Assembly: GCF_002250505.1 (NCBI RefSeq)
Contig: NZ_NJGY01000001.1
Span: 2,375,066-2,439,065 of the forward strand
Direction of reading: 5' to 3'
Origin: Janthinobacterium sp. PC23-8
GTDB lineage: Bacteria > Pseudomonadota > Gammaproteobacteria > Burkholderiales > Burkholderiaceae_D
DNA length: 64,000 bases
Shown: positions 50,841 to 59,149 of the stretch, piece after piece
Numbering within the stretch: the stretch's first letter is position 1
Layout of the letters: the number at the start of each line of letters is the position of its first letter
Notes under the pieces: model-generated
Database searches by the model: none
Seen by the model: the letters and a program-made list of their open reading frames with translations, nothing else
What the model was told of the DNA's origin: nothing
Position numbers and translations under genes: made by a program

Positions 50841-51881
50841 TCAACTGCGCTCCTGCCCACGCTGGCACACCACCCCATACCAGCCCAACCCCTTGTAGGT
50901 TTCATAGCCGGGCGTGGCGGCGAACGAGACCGTCAGGCCGCCGTCCTGGTAGAAACCGGCACGGCGCCGATCGGGGCGCAGCGGGAACGTTTCCGTGAGC
51001 ACGCCCTCGCCATCGGAACTGGCCAGCACGCGGAACGCGGAATCGAGGATCATGCAGCGGCTGCGCGCCCACTCCGCATCCGTCAGGCGCACGCCCTGGA
51101 CCACCGCTTGCGCCTGCTGGGCCCAGTCGAAAAAAATCACCAGCACACCCAGTACCTTGCCGTGCGTCGCACCGCCCGCGCGGATGGCCGTCGCATACGT
51201 GGCCACCTGGGCGTTGTGCAGCAGCGAGGTGGTGCACACGTCATCGGCGACATACTCTTCGCCGCTGGCCGTGTTCAGCGCCGCCTTGAACCAGGGCGCC
51301 CTGGCGACGTTGCGCCCGGCCACCGCATACTGCGCAGGGCGACCGCTGGCGACAATCGTGCCGTCGGCATCAAGCACCCAGATATCCTTGTAGACCGTAT
51401 AGCTGTCGAGGATCACGGACAGCCGCTGCGAGGCGTGTGCGCGCGCCTCAAGGCTGCCTTGCGCCAGGCTGGCCACCAGCGCCGAATCGGTCGCCCACCA
51501 GCGCACATCGCACGAGCGCTCGTAGAGGTTGCGGTCGATGATGTCGATCATGTTCAGGGCCAGGTCGGCGCAACGCTGTCCTTCATGCGACTGCATGCGG
51601 CCTATCATCAGGTCACCGAGCGCGGTCAGGCTGGACAGCGAGCCAACCAGTTCCTTGTTCAGGCTCTCGGTCACTTCGCCGATGCGTTGCGACACCTGCT
51701 TGACCTGGTTCGCCACCACGGCAAAGCCGCGTCCGGCGGCGCCTGCCCGCGCCGCTTCGATCAGCGCGTTGAGTGCCAGGAAATTGGCTTCGCGGTTGAT
51801 GTCATTGATGTCGCCGATCTTGCTGGTGGCGAGTTTGCGGACCTGATGCGTGAGATCGACGATTGCCTGTGGATTTGCCAT
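50841..51881 (-). CDS. Soluble chemoreceptor-like protein: MCP tip first, Cache-like sensor second
   Basis: 346-residue protein without membrane segments. Residues about 10-75 form a minimal MCP signalling hairpin tip ([39 protein letters not shown]). Residues about 100-335 look like a double-Cache sensor (YKDIWVLDADGTIVASGRP, ARAPWFKAAL, GVLVIFFDWAQQAQAVV, CMILDSAFRVLASSDGEG). The order is reversed relative to normal receptors, and the signalling part is far shorter than a standard cytoplasmic domain. AAGGAGG precedes ATG 51881. A sigma-54 promoter candidate lies upstream. It sits between two fossils of a tla3 paralogue. Confidence 0.8.
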   Translation of the reverse strand: MANPQAIVDLTHQVRKLATSKIGDINDINREANFLALNALIEAARAGAAGRGFAVVANQVKQVSQRIGEVTESLNKELVGSLSSLTALGDLMIGRMQSHEGQRCADLALNMIDIIDRNLYERSCDVRWWATDSALVASLAQGSLEARAHASQRLSVILDSYTVYKDIWVLDADGTIVASGRPAQYAVAGRNVARAPWFKAALNTASGEEYVADDVCTTSLLHNAQVATYATAIRAGGATHGKVLGVLVIFFDWAQQAQAVVQGVRLTDAEWARSRCMILDSAFRVLASSDGEGVLTETFPLRPDRRRAGFYQDGGLTVSFAATPGYETYKGLGWYGVVCQRGQERS

Positions 51882-51912
51882 GTGGACGCCCTCCTTTTTG
51901 AATTAATAGATA

Positions 51913-51928
51913 CGCAAAAAGCGGGCCA
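51913..51928 (-). promoter_or_regulatory. Near-consensus sigma-54 promoter of the chemoreceptor-like gene
   Basis: Minus-strand TGGCCCGCTTTTTGCG matches TGGCAC(G)-N4-TTGC, with GG and GC exactly 10 nt apart. The start point would be near 51902, about 20 nt before the ATG. The AT-rich stretch 51930-51970 lies between it and the NtrC-like box, where a bend or IHF site would be expected. Confidence 0.65.
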
Positions 51929-52001
51929 GCAAATTAAATATGGAAAACTTACTTTAAAATAATTTAACATGCCGAATTGCACTACTTTGTTTCATTATTT
52001 T

Positions 52002-52043
52002 GTGCGCCGCACCATTTCATTCAAAAATGCACAATATTGGTGA
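52002..52043. promoter_or_regulatory. NtrC-like enhancer box (52028-52043) and adjacent dyad
   Basis: TGCACAATATTGGTGA (52028-52043) resembles the NtrC consensus TGCACC-N5-GGTGCA. It lies about 120 bp upstream of the -12 element of the sigma-54 candidate. A second short dyad, GTGCGCCGCAC (52002-52012), lies between them. Binding by NtrC rather than another enhancer protein is inferred from the motif. Confidence 0.5.
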
Positions 52044-52106
52044 AAAAACATGGCGCTGATCCCGCATCCACAGCAGCGGTACAGGAGAAGGAATCGCTGC
52101 ATCAAC

Positions 52107-52161
52107 CAGCCAGCTCAGCGCGAATAGCCTTGCGAACCGGGCCGCGCATCGAAACGCCGGC
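52107..52161. repeat. 55-bp direct repeat, copy B (true tla3 3' end)
   Basis: Partner of 50746-50800 with one mismatch. It contains the tla3 stop codon (52117-52115, minus strand) and its last 14 codons. Just before it, 52076-52100 matches 53341-53365 inside tla3 (see findings). Confidence 0.92.
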
Positions 52162-53452
52162 CCCACCAGGGCAGGAACACCGTGCCGCCGCCGCGCGCGC
52201 GGAACCAGGGCGCATCGTGATCGATGGGCCGCACCACGGCCGGCGGCGCCACCACCACGGCGGTTGCCTGCTGTGCGTCGCTGGTGCCGGCCACCAGCAC
52301 CGGCCCACCCACGTGATGGGCATAAGCGATGGCCAGCGCAACATTCGTCAGGGCCGTGCCGGCCCCCGTCTCGCCCAGCAGGGCAGGCAGGTTGAAGCTC
52401 TGCCGGTTGAAATCAAGTTCCGGCAATTGCTCCGTCAGGCTTTGCGCCAGCGGCCCGATGCGCTCGGACGAGGCCGGATACGTGACGCCGGCATCGTGGA
52501 TCACATAGCCGATGGCGCTGTCGCTGGTCTGCGCATTTCCGGCGGCCTCTTCGATGGCCTGGCGCCAGGCCCGCACCGCGCGCGGCGCTTGCCCTTTCTC
52601 CGCCTTGAAATCGGCCACATTGTGCGTAACGGGGAACCCCAGCCACGCCAGCGGCGCGCGCCCGGTCGGGTAATCGGGGCCGGCCAGCACCAGCAACACC
52701 ATGTTTTCGTTGATCTGCTCATCCTTCGGCGGAAAGCTCGGCGCATCCCAGTTCATCACCCACACGGTTTTATCCGGATGGGCCTGCAGGTAGGCCAGGG
52801 CGGCCGTCAAGGACGCAAAACCGGCATTGGCGCCGCCCAGGGTGACGCGCACCTCGGGCGGGGTGGCAGTGGTCCAGGAGTCGGGGAAGGAGGTATTGCC
52901 AATGTCGAAAGCATCAGTGATCGTTTCAGCCAGATATTTCCCCGCTTCGACTGCATCCAGGCGTCCTTCAGGCAGCGCATATTCGACATGGATACCAGCC
53001 AGTTCGCGCCGCGTGGATTTATCGGTCAGGGAATGGGCATTGTAAAAATACGCTTCGCTGGAAAAATAAATGTCACGAAAGAGATAAATCAATTTGGTAA
53101 CGTATTTGTGATGGTAGCCGTTAAAGGTTTCCTTCCCATTATTACCATAAGCAATCATGCCGATCGATTGCACCTTGCCAAACCGCACAGGATTTTCCTT
53201 GACCTTGCCATCATCCTTGTTCGGCTTGGCCAGACCCAGTGTCCACAGCAATTGCCATTCGGTTGGATAATCGCGCCGCTGCAGGGGATTCAACCACTGC
53301 ACGCCCACCACCTGCGCCATATACGGCCGCGCCGGTGCAGGCGGCACAGGGGAAGGAATCGCTGCCACGGCAGGCGCCTTGCTGGCGCACGCCGTCATCA
53401 AGAAAAGCACGGCAAGCGCCAGCAACATGGGCATCAACAATAGTCGCTTCAT
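52115..53452 (-). CDS. tla3: Type VI lipase adapter-like protein Tla3 (DUF2875)
   Basis: 445-residue DUF2875 protein; the P. aeruginosa member Tla3 loads the Tle3 lipase onto the T6SS. The recognisable core starts at AQVVGVQWLNPLQRRDYPTEWQLLWTLGLAKPNKDD. A lipoprotein-like signal (LFLMTAC) starts the protein from ATG 53452, which has AAGGA 6 nt upstream. The same frame extends to ATG 53587, which overlaps the tle3 stop (TGATG) and adds a second hydrophobic segment (GWSMLAFSFAFAIALWSVW). Either start, or both, may be used, and that decides the protein's location. Its C terminus is duplicated at 50746-50800. Confidence 0.75.
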   Translation of the reverse strand: MKRLLLMPMLLALAVLFLMTACASKAPAVAAIPSPVPPAPARPYMAQVVGVQWLNPLQRRDYPTEWQLLWTLGLAKPNKDDGKVKENPVRFGKVQSIGMIAYGNNGKETFNGYHHKYVTKLIYLFRDIYFSSEAYFYNAHSLTDKSTRRELAGIHVEYALPEGRLDAVEAGKYLAETITDAFDIGNTSFPDSWTTATPPEVRVTLGGANAGFASLTAALAYLQAHPDKTVWVMNWDAPSFPPKDEQINENMVLLVLAGPDYPTGRAPLAWLGFPVTHNVADFKAEKGQAPRAVRAWRQAIEEAAGNAQTSDSAIGYVIHDAGVTYPASSERIGPLAQSLTEQLPELDFNRQSFNLPALLGETGAGTALTNVALAIAYAHHVGGPVLVAGTSDAQQATAVVVAPPAVVRPIDHDAPWFRARGGGTVFLPWWGRRFDARPGSQGYSR

Positions 53453-53586
53453 GATTATTCCTTCTGCAAGAGGGACATCGAGTAGCACGGCCTGCCATAC
53501 CGACCAGAGGGCAATGGCAAAGGCAAAACTGAATGCCAGCATGCTCCAGCCCAGCCGGCGCGGCAAAGTTGCAATCAGCTTGCGCA

Positions 53587-55722
53587 TCAGGATGTCTCCT
53601 GGCGCTTGTACATGCGTTCATCTTCGATCTCGGACGGCATGGCTCCCGCGCTGCCACCAAGGCGTACCCAATCGAGCAGCGACAGTTTTTTGAACTTCCC
53701 GGTCAAAAAATACTCTGCAAACATCTTCTGTAGCTGATTCTCATCCACTCCCTCTACCAGACGCCAATCTGCCGCAATACGTAGCTGATGCATCGCCTCC
53801 TCGCTGACCAGACTCACCCCGATCGCCACGTCATACGCCAGCGCCTTTTCCGCATGCGCGCCGTTGGTCAGAATGGTGGAATGGTCGGTGGCGTGGGTAT
53901 CGCAGGTGGCCACCAGTTGCGCCCGGATTTCCTGCCTGCGCCATTGCCGATATTCGGGCGTGGCGGTCGACAGGTCGTCTTCCATGCCCACCTTCTCGCC
54001 ATTGCCATACAGCTTTTCACGCCGTGCTTTCATGCGCAAACGTGCATGGTCTTCGTAGCGCAGGCCCGCTTCGGTATCGCGGTTGCCGGCCGGCGCGGCG
54101 CCCAGTTGCTCGTCCGCATAGGGATCGTCTTCAGCGCGCGCCTTGCCGGCATGGCGATGCGTGGCGGGAGCATCGAGATCCTGGTCGAATTGCGCGCTGG
54201 ACGTGCCGAAACGCACGGCCTGCGGCAAAAAAGTGCTCGGCAGCGCAGGCGCGTTGACGGGAATGCGCCAGTCGTCGGGCGGTACGGCATGAATGGGAAT
54301 TTTCAGCCACTTCATCAGTTGCGAGGCGGCGGCGGCCGTGCGCACCGTGGCCGCCTTGCCTGCGGCGCTGCTACTGGCGCGCACGCCCTTGTCCGGGTTG
54401 TAGGTGGAAATCGGCGAATGGGGAAACCAAAAGTCGTCGCTGCCACGCCCGGGCTGGCGATAGTGGTTGCTCCAGTAGTCATAATCGCCCGGCTGGCCCA
54501 CCGGGTGGCCCTGTGCAAAGACCCGCTGGCTGAACACGCCAGCGCCGCCTGTGGCCTTGATCTCTTCGGCGCTCATGCCCAGCCAGCCGATGCCCTGTAT
54601 CGGCGTGGCCGAGATCACCTGGTCGTGCGGATTGCAATACAGCGTGACGCGACCGCGCGTCGAGCGCTGCGGGCCACAGCCATAGGCAGCCTTATCCTTG
54701 TCCAGGCTGAAATCATGGTTCTCGTTGTCCGCCATGCGGCTCAGGCAGGGGTCCATGGGCGGTTCCTGCGCCTGGCCGCGCACGATATCGAAGAACGCCG
54801 CCAGTGTCTTGCGGCGCGCCTTGCCGCTTTGCCGGCCGACATTGCCGTCGACGTCCCTGACTTGTCCCTGCAGCCAGCCTTCGGTGTCGTTGCGGCGCAG
54901 CAGGCTATAGGGAGGATTGCACAACACATAGGTGTCGGCCACGCAACGGCCGGTTTTCCCCACCGCATCCTGGACATTGGTCATCTTGTTACCGAGAAAC
55001 GCCGCCGCCATGCCCACCATATTGCCCTGGCTGTGACACACCAGGGTAATCGGTACGTCGGCCTGCTCCTTGCGGATCGCCGCCACCAGATGCGCCAGGC
55101 GCAGCGCGGCCAGCACGAAATAAGGGCGCGGCGGGCACGCATACACGATGCGGTCGTTGACAGGGTTCAGGTGCTCGATGTGTATCCACAGAAACAGGGC
55201 GTCGGACAAGCCTTCACCCCACAGATCCGGCAAGGACGAGCAGCCATTGGCGAACGGTCCGCCGCCCCAGTAATCGTGTTCGTTCAGGTAGACCGAATCG
55301 CCATATTGCTGCAATTGATTGGCGCTAGCCTTGTAGCCCCAGCGGAACTGGATTACCGGCGAGAAGTGCGCTTGCTGCTCGATAAAGCTGCTGGCCGTGT
55401 AGTCGGGATCGACATAGCCATCGTCGCTCAGCTCGTCCTTGTAGCGCACCGGAGTCAGTTGCCCGGCCTGCGCGGTGGCATGGCACAGGTGCTCGTCGCA
55501 GCGCTTCATGCGCGTGTTGAGTCCCTTGCACAGGCCCTCTTCCGCTGCCCGATACCACTCGCCATCGGAATTGACGCCGTGCACGAAGATGACGATGCCG
55601 GGCGACGGCATCTGCTGCACACACTCGAGCAGGCTGTGGCTGTACAGACAACTGCCGCTGAATGTTCCGAGAACATGGTAGCGGGCCTCATCGTGCGCAG
55701 TCTTGCTGTCGCTATCGCTCAT
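53587..55722 (-). CDS. tle3: T6SS lipase effector, Tle3 family (DUF3274)
   Basis: 711-residue alpha/beta-hydrolase effector that in known systems attacks phospholipids of rival cells. The oxyanion region is IVIFVHGVNSDGEW (about 43-56). The nucleophile motif is CHSQG (229-233, Ser231) where most lipases have GHSQG. A C-terminal half of the DUF3274 type follows. No signal peptide is present, consistent with T6SS export. ATG 55722 is preferred; TTG 55734 is possible. tla3 follows directly. No Tli3-like periplasmic immunity gene and no vgrG/hcp are seen nearby. Confidence 0.78.
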   Translation of the reverse strand: MSDSDSKTAHDEARYHVLGTFSGSCLYSHSLLECVQQMPSPGIVIFVHGVNSDGEWYRAAEEGLCKGLNTRMKRCDEHLCHATAQAGQLTPVRYKDELSDDGYVDPDYTASSFIEQQAHFSPVIQFRWGYKASANQLQQYGDSVYLNEHDYWGGGPFANGCSSLPDLWGEGLSDALFLWIHIEHLNPVNDRIVYACPPRPYFVLAALRLAHLVAAIRKEQADVPITLVCHSQGNMVGMAAAFLGNKMTNVQDAVGKTGRCVADTYVLCNPPYSLLRRNDTEGWLQGQVRDVDGNVGRQSGKARRKTLAAFFDIVRGQAQEPPMDPCLSRMADNENHDFSLDKDKAAYGCGPQRSTRGRVTLYCNPHDQVISATPIQGIGWLGMSAEEIKATGGAGVFSQRVFAQGHPVGQPGDYDYWSNHYRQPGRGSDDFWFPHSPISTYNPDKGVRASSSAAGKAATVRTAAAASQLMKWLKIPIHAVPPDDWRIPVNAPALPSTFLPQAVRFGTSSAQFDQDLDAPATHRHAGKARAEDDPYADEQLGAAPAGNRDTEAGLRYEDHARLRMKARREKLYGNGEKVGMEDDLSTATPEYRQWRRQEIRAQLVATCDTHATDHSTILTNGAHAEKALAYDVAIGVSLVSEEAMHQLRIAADWRLVEGVDENQLQKMFAEYFLTGKFKKLSLLDWVRLGGSAGAMPSEIEDERMYKRQETS

Positions 55723-55886
55723 GGCGTGCTTCAAAAGTGGCTGGACTGGTCACTGTAAAGCGTTGCTTATGTGCACCTTTTAAGCCAGATCAATGACCTT
55801 GTTGCCGGGCTCTTGCCGGACTTTTTTTACCCAGATCAGCAATTAATTTGGTGCCGCTTCGCTACCCATCTTTCATCTGGGTAATT

Positions 55887-55900
55887 TTGATCCACATCAA
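55887..55900. promoter_or_regulatory. Perfect FNR/Anr box upstream of ccoN
   Basis: TTGATCCACATCAA matches TTGAT-N4-ATCAA exactly, 67 bp before the ccoN start. Class II spacing predicts a start point near 55935, but the -10 there (TAACCT) is poor. ATAAAT at 55941-55946 offers an alternative with the box near -60. Confidence 0.85.
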
Positions 55901-55966
55901 AGTTTTTTTGACATCAAACACTTAACCTCTGCCCACCATCATAAATAGACATTCCAGGGAGTCTTT

Positions 55967-57394
55967 GTGGATCAATCGCTGAACTATAACTACAAGATCG
56001 TGAAGCAATTCGCGGTCGCTACTGTGGTATGGGGCGTCATCGGCATGCTGGTCGGCGTGATTATCGCCGCCCAGCTGGCCTGGCCCGCCCTGAACCTCGA
56101 CATACCGTGGCTCACTTACGGTCGTTTGCGTCCGCTGCATACGAATGCGGTCATTTTTGCGTTCGGTATCTGCGGTCTGTTCGCCACCTCGTACTACGTG
56201 GTGCAACGCACCTGCCAGGTGCGCCTGTTTTCCGACAAGCTGGCCGCCTTTACCTTCTGGGGCTGGCAAGCGGTGATCCTGTGTGCGGTCGTCAGCCTGC
56301 CGATGGGCCTGACGCGCGGCAAGGAATACGCCGAACTCGAATGGCCGATCTCGATTTTGATCGCCGTGGTCTGGATCGCCTACGCCATCGTGTTCTTTGG
56401 CACGCTGATCAAGCGCAAGGTCAAGCATATCTACGTGGCCAACTGGTTCTTCGGCGCCTACATCCTGGCCGTCACCATTTTGCACGTGGTCAATGGCGCC
56501 GTCATGCCGGCCTCGTTTACCAAATCCTACTCGGCCTATGCCGGCGTGCAGGACGCCATGATTCAATGGTGGTATGGCCATAACGCGGTGGGCTTCATCC
56601 TGACCGCCGGCTACCTGGGCATGGTCTACTACTTCATCCCGAAACAGGCCGAGCGCCCCGTGTACTCGTATCGCCTGTCGATCGTCCACTTCTGGGCGCT
56701 GATCTTCACCTACATGTGGGCCGGCCCGCACCACCTGCACTACACGGCACTGCCTGACTGGACGCAATCGATCGGCATGGTGTTTTCGCTGGTGCTGCTG
56801 GCGCCAAGCTGGGGCGGCATGATCAACGGCATCATGACCTTGTCGGGCGCCTGGCACAAGCTGCGCACCGATCCGATCCTGAAGTTCATGATCGTCTCGC
56901 TGTCGTTCTACGGCATCGCCACCTTCGAAGGCCCGATGATGTCGATCAAGACCATCAATTCGCTGTCGCACTACACCGACTGGACCGTGGCCCACGTGCA
57001 TGCGGGCGCCTTGGGCTGGGTCGGCTTCATCACCATGGGTTCGATCTACTACCTGCTGCCGCGCGTGGCCGGCCAGACCAAAATGTACAGCACGCGCCTG
57101 GTCGACCTGCACTTCTGGGTCGCCACCATCGGCATCGTGCTGTATATCGCCGCGATGTGGATCGCCGGCGTGATGCAGGGCCTGATGTGGCGCGCGGTCA
57201 ACCCGGACGGTACCCTGACCTACACCTTCGTCGAAGGCGTCAAGGCAACCTATCCGTACTACGTGGTGCGCGTGGGCGGCGGCCTGCTGTACCTGGCTGG
57301 CATGTGCGTGATGGGCTACAACACCTACATGACCTTGCGCGGCACCAAGGTGCCGGTCGCACGCATCCCGGAACTGAACGCGGCGCACGCCTGA
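55967..57394 (+). CDS. ccoN: cbb3-type cytochrome c oxidase subunit I
   Basis: 475-residue catalytic subunit with about 12 helices carrying haem b and the haem b3-CuB centre, reducing O2 with high affinity. Ligand regions are [32 protein letters not shown] (CuB His), [19 protein letters not shown] (CuB His pair) and [12 protein letters not shown] (haem His). Translation starts at GTG 55967, six nt after GGGAG. It is the first gene of ccoNOQP-G-H under a perfect FNR box. Confidence 0.97.
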   Translation: MDQSLNYNYKIVKQFAVATVVWGVIGMLVGVIIAAQLAWPALNLDIPWLTYGRLRPLHTNAVIFAFGICGLFATSYYVVQRTCQVRLFSDKLAAFTFWGWQAVILCAVVSLPMGLTRGKEYAELEWPISILIAVVWIAYAIVFFGTLIKRKVKHIYVANWFFGAYILAVTILHVVNGAVMPASFTKSYSAYAGVQDAMIQWWYGHNAVGFILTAGYLGMVYYFIPKQAERPVYSYRLSIVHFWALIFTYMWAGPHHLHYTALPDWTQSIGMVFSLVLLAPSWGGMINGIMTLSGAWHKLRTDPILKFMIVSLSFYGIATFEGPMMSIKTINSLSHYTDWTVAHVHAGALGWVGFITMGSIYYLLPRVAGQTKMYSTRLVDLHFWVATIGIVLYIAAMWIAGVMQGLMWRAVNPDGTLTYTFVEGVKATYPYYVVRVGGGLLYLAGMCVMGYNTYMTLRGTKVPVARIPELNAAHA

Positions 57395-57409
57395 CAGGAG
57401 CAAAAGCAA

Positions 57410-58024
57410 ATGAAATTCTCACATGCATGGATCGAAAAAAACCCCTGGCTGCTGATCGGCCTGGTCACCCTGGTGATCAGCGTCGGCGGCGCCGTTGAAA
57501 TCGTGCCGCTGTTCTTCCAGAAGAGCACCACCGAGCCGATCGCCGGCCTGAAACCGTACTCGCCGCTGCGCCTGGCGGGCCGCGACATTTATGTGCGCGA
57601 AGGCTGCTACAACTGCCACTCGCAGATGGTGCGTCCGCTGCGCGCGGAAACCGAACGCTATGGCCATTATTCGGTGGCCGGCGAGTTCGTCTACGACCGT
57701 CCGTTCCAGTGGGGTTCCAAGCGTACCGGTCCCGACCTGGCGAGGGTGGGCGCGCGCTACAGCGACGAATGGCACCGCACGCACCTGAACAATCCGCGCG
57801 ACGTGGTGCCCGAGTCGAACATGCCGGCTTACCCATGGCTGGCAAAAACCAAGCTGACGCCGGAAGATATCGTGCCGAAGATGCGCGCCCTGAAACGCCT
57901 GGGCCAGCCATACAGCGAAGAAGAGATCAAGGCTGGTCCCGAGCAACTGCAGGACAAGACGGAAGAAGACGCCCTGGTGGCCTACCTGCAAGGCCTGGGC
58001 ACATTAATCAAAACGAGGAATTAG
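57410..58024 (+). CDS. ccoO: cbb3-type cytochrome c oxidase subunit II (mono-haem cytochrome c)
   Basis: 204-residue membrane-anchored cytochrome c. An N-terminal helix (about 12-35) is followed by the haem site [15 protein letters not shown] (C66, C69, H70), a FixO signature. The distal Met is probably in [15 protein letters not shown] lies upstream; ccoQ follows after 1 nt. Confidence 0.97.
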   Translation: MKFSHAWIEKNPWLLIGLVTLVISVGGAVEIVPLFFQKSTTEPIAGLKPYSPLRLAGRDIYVREGCYNCHSQMVRPLRAETERYGHYSVAGEFVYDRPFQWGSKRTGPDLARVGARYSDEWHRTHLNNPRDVVPESNMPAYPWLAKTKLTPEDIVPKMRALKRLGQPYSEEEIKAGPEQLQDKTEEDALVAYLQGLGTLIKTRN

Positions 58025-58025
58025 C

Positions 58026-58226
58026 ATGGCAATCGAGAACCTGTTCGACAGCGCCAGCAGCGTCATGACGGTGGTTTCCTTTACGACGTTCGCAGGCATC
58101 CTGTGGTGGACTTTCAGCCGCAGCAACAAGGACTTCGACGCGGCGGCCAACCTGCCGTTCGCCGACGAGGCGCTGGACTATCCGGCCGGGGAAGTCCCGG
58201 CAAAAGAGGAGCGCAGCCATGTCTGA
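58026..58226 (+). CDS. ccoQ: cbb3-type oxidase subunit CcoQ
   Basis: 66-residue subunit with one membrane helix (VMTVVSFTTFAGILWWTFSR) typical of CcoQ, which stabilises the oxidase. GAGGA ribosome site overlaps the ccoO end. It overlaps ccoP by 8 bp. Confidence 0.93.
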   Translation: MAIENLFDSASSVMTVVSFTTFAGILWWTFSRSNKDFDAAANLPFADEALDYPAGEVPAKEERSHV

Positions 58227-59145
58227 CTTTACCAGTGGTTTCTGGAATATTTACATCGTCGTGCTGTCCCTGCTGGGCATCATCGGCTGCGGCGTGCTGC
58301 TGTACTCGCAGTCGAAAGTGACGGTACTGCCGGGCGCGCCGGCCGACGGCACCACCGGCCACGTGTGGGATGAAGACCTGAGGGAACTCAATACGCCGAT
58401 GCCGCGCTGGTGGATGTGGCTGTTCTACATCACCATCGTGTTCGCTCTGGCCTATCTGTTCCTGTATCCGGGCCTGGGCACGTATGCAGGCAAGCTGGGC
58501 TGGAAATCGTCGGGCCAGTACGAGCAGGAACTGAAGAAGGCGGAAGCCGACTACGGCCCCCTGTTCGACAAGTACCTGAAACAGGACCTGAAAGCGGTGG
58601 CCGCCGATCCGCAGGCGAACGCCATCGGCCAGCGCCTGTTCCTGACCTACTGCGCGCAGTGCCATGGTTCGGATGCGCGCGGCAACAAGGGCTTTCCCAA
58701 CCTGACCGACAAGGACTGGCTGTATGGCGGCGACCCCGACATCATCAAGACCACCATCATGCATGGCCGTAACGGCATCATGCCGCCGATGGGTGCGGCC
58801 CTGGGTTCCGAACAGGATATCGAGAACGTGGCCCATTACGTGCTGAGCCTGTCGGGTTCGACCTCGGACCCGGTGAAATCGGTGCTGGGCAAGTCGAAAT
58901 TCGGCGCCTGCATGGCCTGCCATGGCGCCGACGCCAAGGGCAACGCGCAGCTGGGCGCACCGAACCTGAGCGACAGGATCTGGCTGTATGGCGGCAGTGC
59001 CGACACCATCATGGAAACCATCCGCAAGGGCCGCAACAACACCATGCCCGCCTTCGGTGACTTCCTTGGCGAGTCGAAAGTGCATGTGCTGTCGGCGTAT
59101 ATCTGGAGCCTGTCGAACCCCCAGCCTGCGGTTCCCGTGAAGTAA
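58219..59145 (+). CDS. ccoP: cbb3-type cytochrome c oxidase subunit III (di-haem cytochrome c)
   Basis: 308-residue subunit with two N-terminal helices (about 8-30 and 63-85) and two haem c sites, CAQCH (145-149) and CMACH (231-235). Paired downstream segments NGIMPPMGA and NNTMPAFGD supply the Met ligands. The FixP signature TGHVWDEDLRELNTPMPRWW is present. AGAGGAG precedes the start. Confidence 0.97.
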   Translation: MSDFTSGFWNIYIVVLSLLGIIGCGVLLYSQSKVTVLPGAPADGTTGHVWDEDLRELNTPMPRWWMWLFYITIVFALAYLFLYPGLGTYAGKLGWKSSGQYEQELKKAEADYGPLFDKYLKQDLKAVAADPQANAIGQRLFLTYCAQCHGSDARGNKGFPNLTDKDWLYGGDPDIIKTTIMHGRNGIMPPMGAALGSEQDIENVAHYVLSLSGSTSDPVKSVLGKSKFGACMACHGADAKGNAQLGAPNLSDRIWLYGGSADTIMETIRKGRNNTMPAFGDFLGESKVHVLSAYIWSLSNPQPAVPVK

Positions 59146-59149
59146 TGTA

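Noticed and set aside
52051..52066. Plus-strand sigma-54-like element TGGCGCTGATCCCGCA
   Set aside because: It keeps GG-N10-GC spacing but is a poor match at both ends, lies only about 8 bp from the NtrC-like box and points into the 3' end of tla3. The minus-strand element at 51913-51928 is far better.
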